A program made the translations under genes and the position numbers. A model generated the notes under the pieces. It was not told the DNA's origin. It ran no database searches and saw nothing but the letters and a program-made list of their open reading frames with translations. Shown here one piece after another: positions 9,993 through 22,301 of a DNA stretch of 64,000 bases (position 1 is the first letter of the stretch; every line of letters starts with the position of its first letter). This DNA is from Lithodes maja (taxonomy: Eukaryota; Arthropoda; Malacostraca; Decapoda; Lithodidae), in the NCBI GenBank assembly GCA_037953745.1, contig JBAKBP010003170.1, positions 62,001 to 126,000 on the forward strand, in the 5' to 3' direction.

Positions 9993-11243
9993 CTAGGTAT
10001 ATTCTTTTGCAGCATACTCTTTCTGAACTCTTTTTTTTTTTTTTTTCACTATTTCTTCTATCTCTTTACTAAACCATGCGTTACCTTTCTTCTTCCACAT
10101 TTTAAAGGTTTTCTTCTCACATACTTTCTCAGCTGCTTTAATCATGGAGTCTCTTGTACCTTTCCATACTTCGTCTACAGTATTTCCCAGATCTATCATA
10201 ACATCCATGTCCTTTATAGTCTCTTTCAGGATGTCCTTGTATTTTGTTGCATTACATTCTTCATTTAATTTTCTCACATTTATTCTCTCTACTGTCAGTT
10301 TTCTCTCTTTCCTCTCATATTTCCACTCTTTCCTTATCCTCACTTTTGTCAGCACTGTATAGTGGTCTGATCCCGTCAGCATACCTCTTACAGCTTTTGA
10401 ATCTAAAATTCTTCCTTTTAGTCCGGAGTCCATCATGGCGTAGTCAATTAGAGATTTCTGTTCCTGCTCACCTTCACCTCTGTGCCATGTATATCTATGA
10501 ATGTGACGATGTTCAAAAAATGTGTTAGCCAGAAACATCTCTCTCTCCGCACATACTTCTAAAAGTAAGTCACCATTCATATTCCTACCCTCCACACCCC
10601 ATTTACCCACTATACCTTCTATCTCCTCGTTTCCAACTCTACCATTCATGTCGCCTACTAATATTACTTGTGTACACTCTTGCCTTTCTCTTATACATTT
10701 ATTGACTTTATTCCAAAATTTTCTATTTTCTTCCGCACCTTTCCCAGTTTCTTGGTTGACTGGTGCATAGACACACATAAAAGTATACCTATCTATCCCA
10801 ATCTTGCACTCACACCATACAATTCTTGAGTCCACGCATCCATAGTTTTTCACACACTTCCTCAACCTTTCTGACAAAATTACTGCTACCCCTTCCTTTT
10901 TCATACGTTTATATCCTGCATCCAATCCAGACCAGACAACCCATCCTTCCCCACCCCACAAATCATGCTCACCCTCACCATCCCACACTCCAGAACCCAA
11001 CAGGTGCGTCTCACCTACCCCACACACATCCACACATCCATCTTTAAGCTCTCGCATCAGACACTCTCTCTTGCTAAAATCATTTATGCCATTGGCATTG
11101 AAGGCACAGACACGGAGCACGCTTTCCTTCACCCGAACGACGTTTCCACCACTTTTCTGCTTTGTTCCTCCACCCCCGAGGGGGTCCTGGCCGGCAGCAT
11201 ACCGAGCACAGTTATTTCCCAGGAGGACTTGGGGCCTGGACAT
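9993..11243 (-). pseudogene. RTE-like LINE AP-endonuclease domain
   Basis: A 416-residue open frame of the exonuclease-endonuclease-phosphatase fold. FNANGIN opens the domain, the metal-binding ETHL block and GDMNGRVG follow, and the catalytic SDHY motif is near residue 270. The enzyme would nick target DNA for target-primed reverse transcription. The frame stays open to its end, but the RT that should be fused downstream is broken, so the element is inactive. The start at 11243 is the first in-frame ATG. Upstream minus-strand sequence to about 11515 appears to be the LINE 5' UTR. Confidence 0.85.
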
Positions 11244-11515
11244 AATGCCTCCAAACAGGGCGCCGGATTGTCAAAAGTATACTAAAGAAAAATTAAAAAC
11301 TGATACTAACATCAGTAAAAAAACATACAACACAGTAAAAATGAAAATATTAAGAAGATAGGGAGAACAAAAATATACAGGGACAACAGAAATATAGTTA
11401 CAAGGGGGATAATTTTTATAGTGGAAATTAAAAGAGGATTTAAAATTAAAAACAAAGTGTGCTGCTGAAGAAAATAGCACACTCGCCCTCCCCTTTAGTT
11501 CCACCGTCAAGCAAA

Positions 11516-12424
11516 AATAAAAATGTTAGAAATTTAAAAGGGAGGATTAAAATAAGGATGGTGTAATAACGAGGCTACCTCGAGAAGGCGGGGTAGGACT
11601 TACTTACCGTAACTAGTCACGGTAAGCTACAGAGGTGCGTTTTAGCAAGACTTTAACCAATACCGTACTTATACGCAGATGACAGGACCTCTAAACCTCA
11701 TTGGTTACGATACTGCCACTGCGCAATGCTGACACCTGTTGGATATGGTTTTCTCGGCTTTTCAAAGCCATTGAAACAATGTTGTTTGTTTGTTTGGTCT
11801 TTCCCTCCCGGCGACCTTTTTACAAAGAGGTCTGGGGCAGGTACAATTGGTTTGACATTTAATATGAAACCCGGCGGTTCTACCTTCGGGTGGTTATATT
11901 AACGGATTTGCAATTCGCTATGGTTCGCCAGACAATTGATTGATACAATAGGGTATGAAGGCCTTTATAAATACTAGGCCTTTATAAATAGGCCTTCAAG
12001 ACGGCGATCTATGAGGGCTTCTGGGAGAAGTCGGATTAGAGATTAAGATAGGCTTAGACTTTTTATGGGATAAAAAGATGCCTGAATCTTACTAGTGTTT
12101 CAAGTGTAAAGGGATACTTGAAAGACTTCATCTTTAATAAAGATATGCTCATCTTTATGGAGACTCAGAAGATATGCTTAAATCTTTTGGACAGGTAAAG
12201 ATATGCTGAAATCTTTAATATGAAACTAAAGGACAACGAAAAGTAGTGGTTGAGGGCTACGGTTCGTTGACCAGCGGTTTTATGACACATGTGTTTGAAA
12301 CATTTTGGGGTAACCTTATGAACATTAATTCCTGGAAACTTTCTCTTTCCAGGGCGGAGTACCGGCGTGACGCCAGATGACCAGGTAGATCCCGAGGGTG
12401 GGTAGATTTCCGCCAGTCTCTGTC
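11516..12424 (+). other. DIRS copy B leader, no gene seen
   Basis: AT-rich leader between the inserted LINE and gag. It contains an inverted repeat built from AGGCCTTTATAAAT at about 11957-12000 and three evenly spaced decamers (next entry). I see no supportable ORF. Confidence 0.5.
12140..12207 (+). promoter_or_regulatory. Three AAGATATGCT direct repeats with 29-bp period
   Basis: The decamer AAGATATGCT occurs at 12140-12149, 12169-12178 and 12198-12207, that is, with an exact 29-base spacing, about 220 bases upstream of the gag start. Regular spacing of short identical sites suggests protein binding or the remnant of a tandem duplication. Function is unknown. Confidence 0.4.
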
Positions 12425-15086
12425 ATGTCGGCACTAGAACCTCTCATTGCTTTATGTTCAACGCCGTTATGCTCAGGTATCCCTATTTTTGCACACAAGC
12501 TGTGCATTAAATGTGTTAAATGCCTCGATAGGTCACGGGGGATATGGGTGACAAAGGCTTGCACTATTTGTAACCTCTTAAGTGTTAAAATTTTAATTCA
12601 AAAGGATAATACTGCGGCGGTGGCTTTGCAAGAAGTGAAACACCTTCTCGCTACCTATTCAACAAATGTAGCACATAAAGCATTGCAATGTGATAACCTT
12701 GAGCTTTGGGAGCTATTAATTGGCAAACATGCCCCCCCCCTAAGTGTAAGATACGTGCACGTAAGACCTCAGAGACGGCGGGGACAGGTTACCACACCCT
12801 CCCCTGGCAAATCTAAGAGGCCTCGCTCACCGTCACCCTCGGCAACGGCGACGAGGTCCAAATTAAGGTCACCCCTGAGGAAGCAGGTGAAAGCTTCGGG
12901 CCACTCTGCTTCACCTCCAAAGAAAAGGAAAAAGGAAGATAGTAGGGGACCTAAAGACATTACTAGAACTAAACATAAGTCTAGTAGGAGTCATAAATCA
13001 TCCAAAAGGGATCCTCCGGCGCGAAGGGTACCCCGCTTTCTGCCTCTACCCCCACCAAGTCTAACGTCCAATCTGACAGGTCGGGGGTGGAGTCAGAGAA
13101 TGTGGTGGAGGATACCCCGGCGGACATTTCATCACCTGATATTCATGCTTGTTCTACCAGGTCACGTGTGTCAGTCTCAGATTTAGAAGTATCTTACGGA
13201 AACTATAAACCTCTAGGGTGCTCGGGTGAGGGCTCCCAATTGGAGAGTTTACCAGGCTCGCAAGCGAGTAACAGCCACAGCCAAGGTGTATGGCGATACT
13301 CTCAGCCCTGGCAGGACAGCACACATCCTTTTGTGTCTCAAGTAGTGGCTGACGTCCACCGGGATGCCGATGTACCATCTTCTATCCCAGATTTAACATG
13401 GCGGCATGTGGAGATCCCGGCTTCGGCGGGATCTTCCCATGATAGGCCAGACTTAAGGGATGAAGAACAGCGTTCTCTGGTCTCAGAGATGGAAGTTGAA
13501 GAGTCAGGTCACCATCTAGATGACTCTCAGGGTCCTGTCGAATCTCCACGGAGTTCGTCATCTGCTAGGTATGTAACTACAGAAGAGATTGATGGATTAC
13601 TATTGAATGCACTTAATAAGTTCTTTGGCCCTACGCCGGAAACTCCTACAGTTGGTATGGGAGCTCCCGCGACGTCGACGAATGTGCGACCTCTGGCTAC
13701 ATCCATTGCTTTAGCTAAAATACCTAACCCTCCTCTTGTGTCAGACCCAATTTCCAATGTGCCAGGCACAGCAGCTCTCACTACTTCCAATGTGCGAGTC
13801 ATATCAGACATAACTCCCCCCCCCCCCCCCCTTTAGACAAGGCACCAGTCAAAAAAGGAGCTATGCCTCTTTTATACGGGCCTGATGAGTCATGGGTAGC
13901 AATGTTACCAACTAAGCCAGAGGCAGCACAAGCTACTATTTCGGGGGAGCTCCCTGTACCACATGAGTGGGTAATCCCAGGCAATAAGTCTAGAAAACTC
14001 AGAGCATTGGATAGTCAAGGCAATGTTTTAGATGTTCATATTAAGGCCATTCCAAGTTATTATAACCATGACTTTTTTGTGTATGCATCAACACCAGCCC
14101 TACCCCCTGCCTCAGCTTCAAAGCTTTTTTCTGACTGGACTAAGAATGATGGCTTTAACGACATCAAGGCACTTTCTGCTTTGACGCCGGAGTTGGATAT
14201 GTTTCCAATCACAGACTCAGCCTCTAATCCAGTCTTGCAGGTGGGGCAGTTGGGTACGGGACCTTGGGTGGAATGGGAAACAGAGGCTCAAAATTTTGCC
14301 ACTACTTTCACTTCAAAATCTTCTCACCAAATCCCTCAAGACCACCATACTTGGTTCTCTCTTCCGGTTGTTAGTGCCGGAGGAGTCCCCTCTGCTTTGT
14401 TTCATTTCTTGGCTGCCCCTAAAATCAATTTGTGCGAATTAAAAGATCCTTTTAGCACGCCTTCCCCAGCTCAGCTAGACCGCGAGTTTAGGTTAAGAGG
14501 AAAAGCGTTTAGACTGTTTTCACAATATATTGTTACCCAGCAAGTAACAAAGTCTATGTTACGCTCTTCTCAGGCGATCGAAGCTGCGGAAGTCAGGAAG
14601 GCCATTGAACTTTCCCGGCGCTTGCTTCTCCAAACTTCCATTCAGTCTTTAGGAGATATTCGGACAGCCTTATTAGAGGCAGTTCGAGCAAGGCAGGATC
14701 TGAGGATGTTCTTAGTAAAGAAACTTCCTGACCGTATTGCAAGCCAAGTAGTTCTGTCTCCAGTTCTAACTCCTTCTTTGATTTCTCCAGCAGTTTGGAA
14801 GACTGTTTTCAATATGGCACAAGCATTCAAACAAAGTCCCTCTCAACCTAAGAAGCCTACCTTCACTTTCCCTAAGCCCAAACCAGTTTCAAAAGCTCAA
14901 GCTAGTGGGTCTAAGCCTTTTCATCAGCCTAAGTCCCCTTCCACCCAGGGTCAGGCTCAAGTCAGGTATAAACAGGGTAAATTCTCAGGTAAAGGCCACA
15001 GGTTTCACCAACGACCAGGTCAGGGCCCACCTCATGCCAAACCCAGCCAGTCGTCCAAGAGTACACCACCACCAGCAAAAAACTAA
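12425..15086 (+). pseudogene. DIRS copy B gag-like protein, frameshifted
   Basis: Starts at ATG 12425 and shows the N-terminal CxxC pairs (CIKCVKC, CTIC) also seen in copy A. The first frame runs to about 13030 and continues from about 13087 in another frame after a likely one-base loss. A second frameshift falls in a run of 14 C at about 13818-13831, and the rest reads from 13863 to 15086. The C-terminal domain is intact and has CAA where copy A has its stop. The Ser/Arg-rich middle is conserved in composition but not closely in sequence. Confidence 0.8.
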
Positions 15087-15118
15087 GGTCTCTCTCACTC
15101 CCGGGGCCAGTCAAAGGC

Positions 15119-17008
15119 GTGTTAGAACAGAGAGTAGTCCAGCCGGCGAACCCCAGTCTGCTAACTGGGTCATTCCGGGCGTGTCATCAGGCATGGCCAT
15201 TAAGAACATGGACGAGGACTGTGGTACGCAAAGGCATCACTTGGCAGTGGCTCCGGCGACCTCGCTTAAGTCAGCCGACAAAGGCCAATCATGTTTCTTT
15301 AGAGATGGAGTCACTAGTTCAGGAGATGATTACCAAGAGTGTCATTATCCCAGTCCCCCCGACTTACCCGGTGTTTACATCCAAACTATTTCTAGTACCA
15401 AAAAAGGACAGTATTCAGATGAGACCGGTCGTAGACCTATCTTATTTGAATCTCCACATTCACAACGTGTCCTTCAGGATGCTGACCGTGAATCAAATCA
15501 GGCTAACGCTTCCGCCGGGAGGGTGGATGTGTTCATTAGACCTGACAGACGCGTATTGGCACATCCCGGTAAACAAGAGATTTAAAAAATGTCTGGCTTT
15601 AAGAATAATGCATCAGACTTATGTCTTTCAAAGGATGCCGTTTGGATTGAACCTAGCGCCACGCATATTCACAAAATTAGTCCGGCAAGCCCTGATGCCC
15701 ATTTAAGAACAGGGGATCAGGATCTTGTGGTATCTGGACGACTGGCTGGTGTTGGCAGAGACAGAAAAGTTATGCAACACTCATGTCAACATTACGTTAA
15801 ACCATGTCAAATCTCTAGGATTCAAGGTCAACTTAGTAAAGTCAAACCTTGTTCCCTCATGAGTAATTCAGTGGATAGGGCTGGTCTGGGACACAGCGGC
15901 TCTCACTCTGAGTCAGAGTGTGGACAATCGAAACAGATTTTGCAAAAAACTGTTTATGTTTCTCCACAGTCTGACTACGACACGGAGACTCTGGGAATCT
16001 CTAGTCGGTTCTCTCAACTGGGTTCAACTAACTGTGAAGTTGGGCCGGTTGAAAGTCAAACGTTTAATCTTGGAGGGCAACAAATATTTCCCACTATTAC
16101 CGGCGGGAACATTATGGCCTATCCCAACATTAATACACAGCTTACTAGCGGTCTGGGCGAAGAGGGAAGTGTTGCACTCAGTCATGTCATGGACCTCTCC
16201 TCCGCCGACGGTATGGGTGGACACGGATGCGTCAGGGACGATAGGTTGGGGCTTTCAGTCAAACCACGGGCATCAGGGTCAAGGGCTTTGGTCCCATTCA
16301 GAAACCTCCCACATAAATGTAAAAGAATTACTAGTCCCCTTGTATTTCCTTCAAGTTCACGGCTCTAGTTTATGGGAAAAATCGGTGGCCTTCAGGATGG
16401 ACAATCTCAATGCAGTTCACTGCATTCAGAAACAAGGGTCAACGAGGTCTCGGAAGTTGCTAGACGTGTCAGAAAAGATTTTTGTTCTAGCCGACAAGCT
16501 GAACATTCATCTTCATGCATCATATCTCCCAGGCGTAGCAAACGTCTGGGCAGACGCTCTGTCTCGGAGACAGAGCACAACGGTAGAGTGGGCACTCAAG
16601 TAGAAAATTTTCGATCAACTGATTGCAGAGCCTTACCGTCCACAAGTGGATCTGTTTGCGTCAGAGGAGAATCACAAACTCCCTCGGTACCTCACACGCC
16701 GGACATTAACGCCGGCGGGGGGGCCCGACGCATTGGTGACGGATTGGAACATGTGGAGTTCCATTTATCTGTTTCCGCCACCAGACGCTTCTCTAATGTG
16801 CCACGTAGTCAACAAACTACAGGATTATCGAGGCGTAGTCTCGTTAATCGCGCCCCTGTGGCCAGCGCAGTTGTGGTACCAGCAATTGATAACGTGGTGC
16901 CCGAACCCGGTGTCGCTCCCGGTCGGGTATTTCCACTTAGACACGATTGGCAACCTAAAGACCTCGCTGACTTTTGCATTGTGGACATTCAGGAGGCCAA
17001 GTGGTTAA
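15119..17008 (+). pseudogene. DIRS copy B reverse transcriptase-RNase H, three nonsense codons
   Basis: Same domain order as copy A: RT blocks to the YLDD box at about 15730-15745, RNase H with WVDTDASG, and WADALSRR. In-frame stops occur at 15704-15706, around 15860 (CGA in copy A, TGA here) and near 16602 (glutamine codon to TAG). Most differences are C-to-T or G-to-A type, as expected of methylated CpG decay. The C-terminal part 16646-17008 remains open and ends at the same place as copy A. Confidence 0.8.
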
Positions 17009-17973
17009 TGCTGTATGGTAGAACCGTGACAGATAAATTTATGAATCAGTACACACAATCTACTAAGAGGCAATATCAATCTCATTGGCAGTCCTTTACT
17101 TCTTGGATAGTTAGAACAGAACAGACAGTACCTTCGGTGGCATTAGTTTTTAATTATTTAAACTATTTGTTTGAACAGAAACGTCTATCTGTAGTGACTC
17201 TAAAAAATCACTTAACAGCTATCAGGGTGCCATTCCTTGACCTTACAGGTCTAACCATACCACAAGCGGAAGAAACAGGTTTCATGAGAGCATGCTTCAA
17301 ACTCCGCCCACCTCCCCGTCAGCTCATGCCTACCTGGTCTCTTGACAAAGCGTTATCTTTGCTTCATTCCCGTCTGTATCAGAATACGGTAGATTTTGAA
17401 TTACTATTAAAAAAGGCTGTGTTCCTTATGGCTTTGGCAACTGGTAACAGGGTGTCTGAGCTGGCGGCGATGAGCAACACCCCTAATTGCATAAGGTTTG
17501 GTAGACTAAATGATTGCATTCATATTGCACCTTCCCCAGGGTTCATTGCCAAGAATGAACATAGTGAACATGTTTTCTCAGAGTTCACGGTGCCGGCGTT
17601 GAAACGGGGTAAAGTGCACCATAATTTGTGTCCTGTACAAGCTTTAACCAAATATATGAGAGTGGCACCTCTTAACCTACAAGGTGCTTTATGGGTATCG
17701 AATACAGGTAAAAGATTTATGAAACGTAAAATGGCTTCTCTGCTAGTAGAAGTCATTAAAGAGAGTAATCCCGGCGTAGTGGGTAGGGCCCACGATTTAT
17801 GCAAATGGGCAGTATCTTTACGTTTTCTCAAAACAAATTCTGTTGAAGACATAGCTACTACTCAACTATGGGCTTCAAATCATACGTTTTTGACTCGATA
17901 CCTGTCGGTAGCGCTAGACAAACCATCAATGCCATGTATAGCGTTACGGCAAAGGGTCTCGATGGGTCTCTAA
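16372..17973 (+). pseudogene. DIRS copy B tyrosine recombinase, catalytic Arg replaced by Cys
   Basis: The frame is open for 533 residues and carries the SAM-like domain (YTQSTKRQYQSHW), NRVSEL with the first catalytic Arg, and TRYLSVAL with the nucleophilic Tyr. However, the second Arg of the HxxR motif is Cys (HDLCK; TGC at 17800-17802, where copy A has CGC). That Arg is needed for catalysis in the family, so the product should be inactive. Upstream, the overlapping frame is also open at 14905-15585 and 15589-16368. Confidence 0.8.
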
Positions 17974-18088
17974 GTCACTAATTGTTTAGGTTAAGAAAGA
18001 GGGGGGGTGGGTGCAGTCAGTGAAACATAAGACACCCTAGACCCCGCCGGAGGATATGTACAGAGTATACGAGCTGTGATACAATGTA

Positions 18089-18895
18089 CAGTAAAAGTCC
18101 TTTAATCCGACGACCGATGATTCGAATCTCCCAATAGTCCGAATTTTTCAATTTGAGGCCAAATCCGAATTCACCCGATGGTCCGAATTTCAAGAAGTCC
18201 CAAAGTCCCCTTTTTGAGGCATTAGTCCACTCAAATGACACATAATGAAGCACACACATATCATATGTTCATGAATTAACTTTAAAAGTTTACCATTGTC
18301 ATTGTAGCCTATTACCTACTTCAAAACATTCAGATTAATGGTCAAAGGAAGCTACTGATATAAACGTAAACACCACATCGTCCGCTAGAGAGTTTGTTTT
18401 GCTCTTGAACGCATTCTTGGGACGCTCCGATGCGCTACTGGCTTGCACCGCATCGTCTGCAAGCGCATTCAGTCTTGCGCTTGAAAACGCACCTTTGGAC
18501 GTTCCGATACGCTACTATTTATAGTTCAGTGATCGGAGCGTCCCAAGGGTGCTTTCAAGAGCAAGACAAACTCGCTAGTAGACGATGCGGACATGTGACA
18601 ATAAGAAGAAGAAGAAGGTGTTTACGTTTATATCAGCAGATTCCTTTGACCATTAATCTGAATGTTTTGAAGTAGGTAATAGGCTACAATGACAATGGTA
18701 AACTTTTAAAGTAATTTCATTAACATATGAGCCGATATGTGTGCACCATTGTGTCATTTGGGTGGCCTAATGCCTCAATGTTTTCGTCAGGCCATTAATA
18801 CACAGGTTCATAGGGGTAAAGTCCGATAATCCGAAAAATCCACTAATCCGAACGAGGGCCGGTCCGCTGCCCTTCGGATTAACGGAAGTTTACTG
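18089..18895 (+). mobile_element. Non-autonomous pogo/Tc1-like element with TA duplication
   Basis: Flanked by TA at 18087-18088 and 18896-18897. The left end begins CAGTAAAAGTCC and the right end finishes GGAAGTTTACTG, giving CAG...CTG termini. AATCCGA-rich subterminal repeats are present. No transposase ORF is present. The interior is a large foldback: about 18277-18370 is nearly the reverse complement of 18616-18720. It interrupts the 3' non-coding part of DIRS copy B, and copy A is uninterrupted there. The termini and TA target fit the Tc1/mariner/pogo superfamily. Confidence 0.8.
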
Positions 18896-19435
18896 TATAA
18901 GTGTTGTGATTAAAATTTCTCTGTAGTAATGCCTACGGGAAATGTTGTTGAGGTACAATGGATGTAGTACACCAATGGTTTCTTTAAGTGGGATACACTG
19001 TTGAAGCAATTTAATTTTAAGAGTTCTCGGTAGTTGCAACTACGAGTAGCATTTTAGTAAGTACATCTGCGATAGTACAAGAATTTATTCTATTTTTGTG
19101 TTTAATTTTAAGGAATATACACATTAGAATAATGGGGTTTATATGTGCACATGTAAACATAAAGTTTTATTTTTCACCACTTAATTTAAGTGGGGTGCCT
19201 TTAACTTTCAGATCTGTGAACAGATTCTCATAGTTACCTTTTTTCCTCAAGCAGGCTTCTTTAAGCACGCCCCTGCTTGTACCCCTTTTTATGTTTTATA
19301 AAGTTTATACATAAATATATAATTTTTTACAAAGTAAGAATACTATGTGGTTGTTTGATTATCTGCCTATTCTATTTGCAATGGTTATGATATGATTACG
19401 AATGTCCCCCTCCAGTCTTAGATATCAGGCATAAT

Positions 19436-19950
19436 CGTCAATGATGGAGGGGCCACTAATAAATTATAGGTTTGACTCCTGTAAGGAGATAAAGAAAACC
19501 TAATATTTAGTAGTGGCCCCATAATCATTGACGACTGGGGCCCTCCCGACCATCCCCTTCCCATTCGTTGATGTATTAAGGATTTTGGTATACTTGATAT
19601 GTCAGGGAAGGCGGATAGATGCGCTAGTCAGCGTCTGGTCCAAGAATCCACAGAAGTACATCCACGGAATATGGAAAGCTTATGAATAGTTATTCTTATT
19701 TTATTTTTATTTGTTATTTGTTACAAAGTTTTTTCGTAGTGAGAACCCAACCATAAAGACGAACCAGGAGTGATTTTGCGTGTGCTTATGATGAAGGTTC
19801 CTCTGAGCTCTGCGGCGGTAGATTCAAACTACGCTTATGAGCGTTTGAAGAGGTAGCCTTATGTAATAGGCATAATCGTCAATGATTATGGGGCCACTAC
19901 TAAATATTAGGTTTTCTTTATCTCCTTGCAGGAGTCAAACCCTATAATTT
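19436..19950 (+). repeat. DIRS copy B internal complementary region and right inverted repeat
   Basis: Palindrome at 19436-19533 and inverted partial copy at 19877-19950, matching 6051-6147 and 6502-6576 of copy A. Sequence homology between the two DIRS copies stops at about 19950, which marks the element end. Confidence 0.7.
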
Positions 19951-20879
19951 GCACACCCCTTTCTCTCTATCTAAAAACCTTTTTCATTCTTCCGTGCTAG
20001 TGGATGAGAAAGATTTGGCAGCCTCCCACTGTGAAACCAGACTCTGAAACCTCCAGGGTTCTCTCTGTCAGCTAGAGCATCAGAGAAATCCGACCCTGAT
20101 TGGAACTCCCTTCGAAACACTGAGCTAGGTAATCCTGTGATCACATAGGCACAACCTAGCTCGGGGCAAGGGTAGCATTTGCTAGGTCCCCCCAGAAATC
20201 ATTGCCTAAATAAAAATTTAACCTCCGTTCCTACTCTCTCAAAACAATATCACCACCCCCACCCCCACCCCCGTCCCCATCTCTCACCACTCATCTATCA
20301 ACATCCTCTTCACTCACACTCTCCCTACCCCACATGACCTCCCCTAAAAACGACAACCTCAACCTAACCTCAGCCTACCTGCAAATCTTACCTACTCTCA
20401 AACTGCTCATCCCAACTCCTACCTCTCCTCACCATGCCCACCCCTACCTCTGTCCGCCTTCTTGTCGACCGCAGTCGGCAGAAGGCATCAGACCTAGCCT
20501 CCTTGTCTATTCCCTGACCTTGATCTACCAAATAAGGTCTTTCATCAGAGCCGGAATGATGATGATAATAGTGAACAGTACCGAGGACGCTAATCAGTTC
20601 TTCTTGGCTAGTAACCAGGAGAAGCTGAAAAGCAATGGGATCACACCCATAAGGACTGCCGAGCACTTGGCCCTGTGTACACTGGTAGTATGCCATGTTG
20701 AACCCTGCTGATAAACATGCCTGAGAGGAGCGTATCAGGAGGATCAATAAGGCGAACAACTGCCAAGTGTCCAGAGCGACTCAAATTCGGAACTTCCCGA
20801 TGCTGAGATCACTTGCTCATCACACTCTGAAGCAGACCATCTCATGAAAGCTGGTTTGAAGAACTCCCCCGTCTTTATC
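19951..20879. other. Intergenic, no supportable gene
   Basis: C-rich stretch at 20245-20280 and some weakly open frames, none recognisable. The right part may be the 5' portion of the LINE ORF1 relic that follows. Confidence 0.4.
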
Positions 20880-21151
20880 CGCAGTACTGACATCGAGTTC
20901 CAAAAGTTTGTGAGGTCACTCAGTGTCTCAATTGCTACGGTCTTTAATCACAAGCAGTATGCCTGTGAACCAAACCAAAAGGTGTTCTAAGTGCGCTAGG
21001 TCCGGACACCATCACACACAATGCAACACCACAGTGCTGAAGTGTTGCAACTGTGGCGGAAATCACGCCGCCATCAGTAACAAATGTAAAATAAGAGAGG
21101 CACATGCCATTGGGCATGTGCCCAACTCCACGAACCCGGAACTCGAACTCT
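20880..21151 (+). pseudogene. LINE ORF1 relic with zinc knuckles
   Basis: A cluster of CCHC-like motifs, frameshifted near 20975. CLNC...H lies just before the shift, followed by CSKCARSGHHHTQC and CCNCGGNHAAISNKC. Two to three tandem knuckles with this spacing are typical of ORF1 nucleocapsid-like proteins of jockey-type LINEs. No endonuclease or RT follows. The sequence runs directly into a gypsy fragment at 21187. Confidence 0.55.
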
Positions 21152-21186
21152 AACTCGGACCAGACGATCACCCCTACTCCCATACT

Positions 21187-21960
21187 GGAATGCTTCCAGT
21201 AGAGTACAGAGAGACAGAAACCCAGCCAAAAATCACAATGCCGGAAGGGGGAGAAAATTTTCCCTTAAACCTCACATTAGAAGGGCGATATAGTGAAGTC
21301 AATATATTAGAGAGACAAACGCCTTGTGAAACCATAGTAATAAATGGGAAAGCCGTGAACATGTTAATTGATACAGGGTCAAACAGAAGTTGTCTTTTGT
21401 AGAATTTTGTGAGGAATAGTCAGCAAGAAATAGGGCCATTAAATCAAACTAGTATTCAGTTGTCAGGAGCTGGGGGTCAACCATTGACGATTCTATGGAG
21501 AACTAATACGGTGGTGGTACAATGGAAGGGGAATTAAATTCACACCAAATTTTGTGTTCTATCAGGAAAATCTAATAGCAGAGTCAATGGATAATCTGGG
21601 AATAGATCTCATGAGTCAGTTGGGGTAACTATACAGTGCGGGCCGAAAGACACGACGACCACCCTACGACCTCAAATAGTAGCTACCACGGGGAAACTCT
21701 CTATTCCCCCTAGATCTTGGAGAATGATAGAAATTCCTAAATCCCAGGGAATGACTGCCGGGATTTTTGAACCCAATGCACAGAATAAAGTGAGAATATC
21801 TCCCACCTTTATTACTACCACCAGATGAAATTAGTTCTGGCTAACTTTGGCGATGACACGATCAATTATCAAAAGGGAAAACTGTTAGGACAAGTTACAC
21901 CCGCGCAACCCACCACTGTTGGAACTAAGGACCAGTTAACTTTACCCGAGAAGCTTTCAC
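21187..21960 (+). pseudogene. Ty3/gypsy gag-protease fragment
   Basis: Close relative of the minus-strand gypsy at 24955-27503. It covers the region from MLPVEYRETETQ through the retroviral-type aspartic protease active site LIDTG (near 21370) and on to the linker before RT. A TAG at about 21400 and several frameshifts disrupt it. It encodes only part of the polyprotein and has no RT, RNase H or integrase. Being a second copy in opposite orientation, it helps define the insertion in the minus-strand copy. Confidence 0.8.
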
Positions 21961-22301
21961 AAATGGACAGAACAACACTTTGAAACCTTAAACAGTACAC
22001 CCATCACTAACATCAACAATGCTGTACACACATTCAACACGATGTGACGCATGTCGAGTATGAGCATGCTGTACAGAACGCCCAGTCAGGCCCCACCCTC
22101 GCTAGGATCGTCAGGGGCAGGAACTTTGGCTGTAGTCTGTGTAGAGTTTCCTAACTCAGTTTATGTGAACCGTTGTACTATAAGTATTATCATTATGATT
22201 TTGTTTTCTTCTAAGTCAACGAGTTCTATTTTATATCATTAGATATAAGTATTGTGTGTGGGATTTATATATATATAATGATGCGAAGAGAGAGAGAGTT
22301 A

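Larger units (their letters stand above)
7978..11515 (-). mobile_element. RTE-like APE-type LINE inserted in the DIRS copy B leader
   Basis: Minus-strand non-LTR retrotransposon with endonuclease (about 9993-11243) upstream of a reverse transcriptase (7998-9945). It ends in a (GAT)n tail that appears as CATCATCAT at 7980-8001 on the plus strand. A short simple-repeat tail and an APE-RT arrangement suggest the RTE group. The clade is not certain without a tree. The 5' boundary near 11515 is approximate, and I could not identify a target-site duplication. Confidence 0.8.
6965..19950 (+). mobile_element. DIRS-like retrotransposon, copy B, interrupted and decayed
   Basis: Second copy of the same DIRS family. 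The left terminal segment at 7012-7078 is complementary to its right-end segment at about 19605-19672, gag-like, RT-RNase H and recombinase relics lie at 12425-17973, and the terminal palindromes are at 19436-19950. The leader is split by an RTE-like LINE (7978-11515), and the 3' non-coding part by a pogo-like element (18089-18895). Bases 7079-7977 and 11516-12424 are leader sequence without a supportable gene. Frameshifts and several C-to-T stop codons show that this copy cannot make its proteins. Confidence 0.8.

Noticed and set aside
8043..11361. Many plus-strand ORFs of 60-135 codons between 8043 and 11361
   Set aside because: All are antisense shadows of the minus-strand LINE, with low-complexity Ser/Leu/Phe-rich translations.
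14905..16368. Separate genes in the second frame of DIRS copy B
   Set aside because: They are the same overlapping frame that in copy A is fused to the recombinase, broken by two stops, not independent genes.
1..19950. Recent segmental tandem duplication producing the two DIRS copies
   Set aside because: The copies differ at many sites, carry different insertions and have their own terminal structures, so two separate insertions are more likely.
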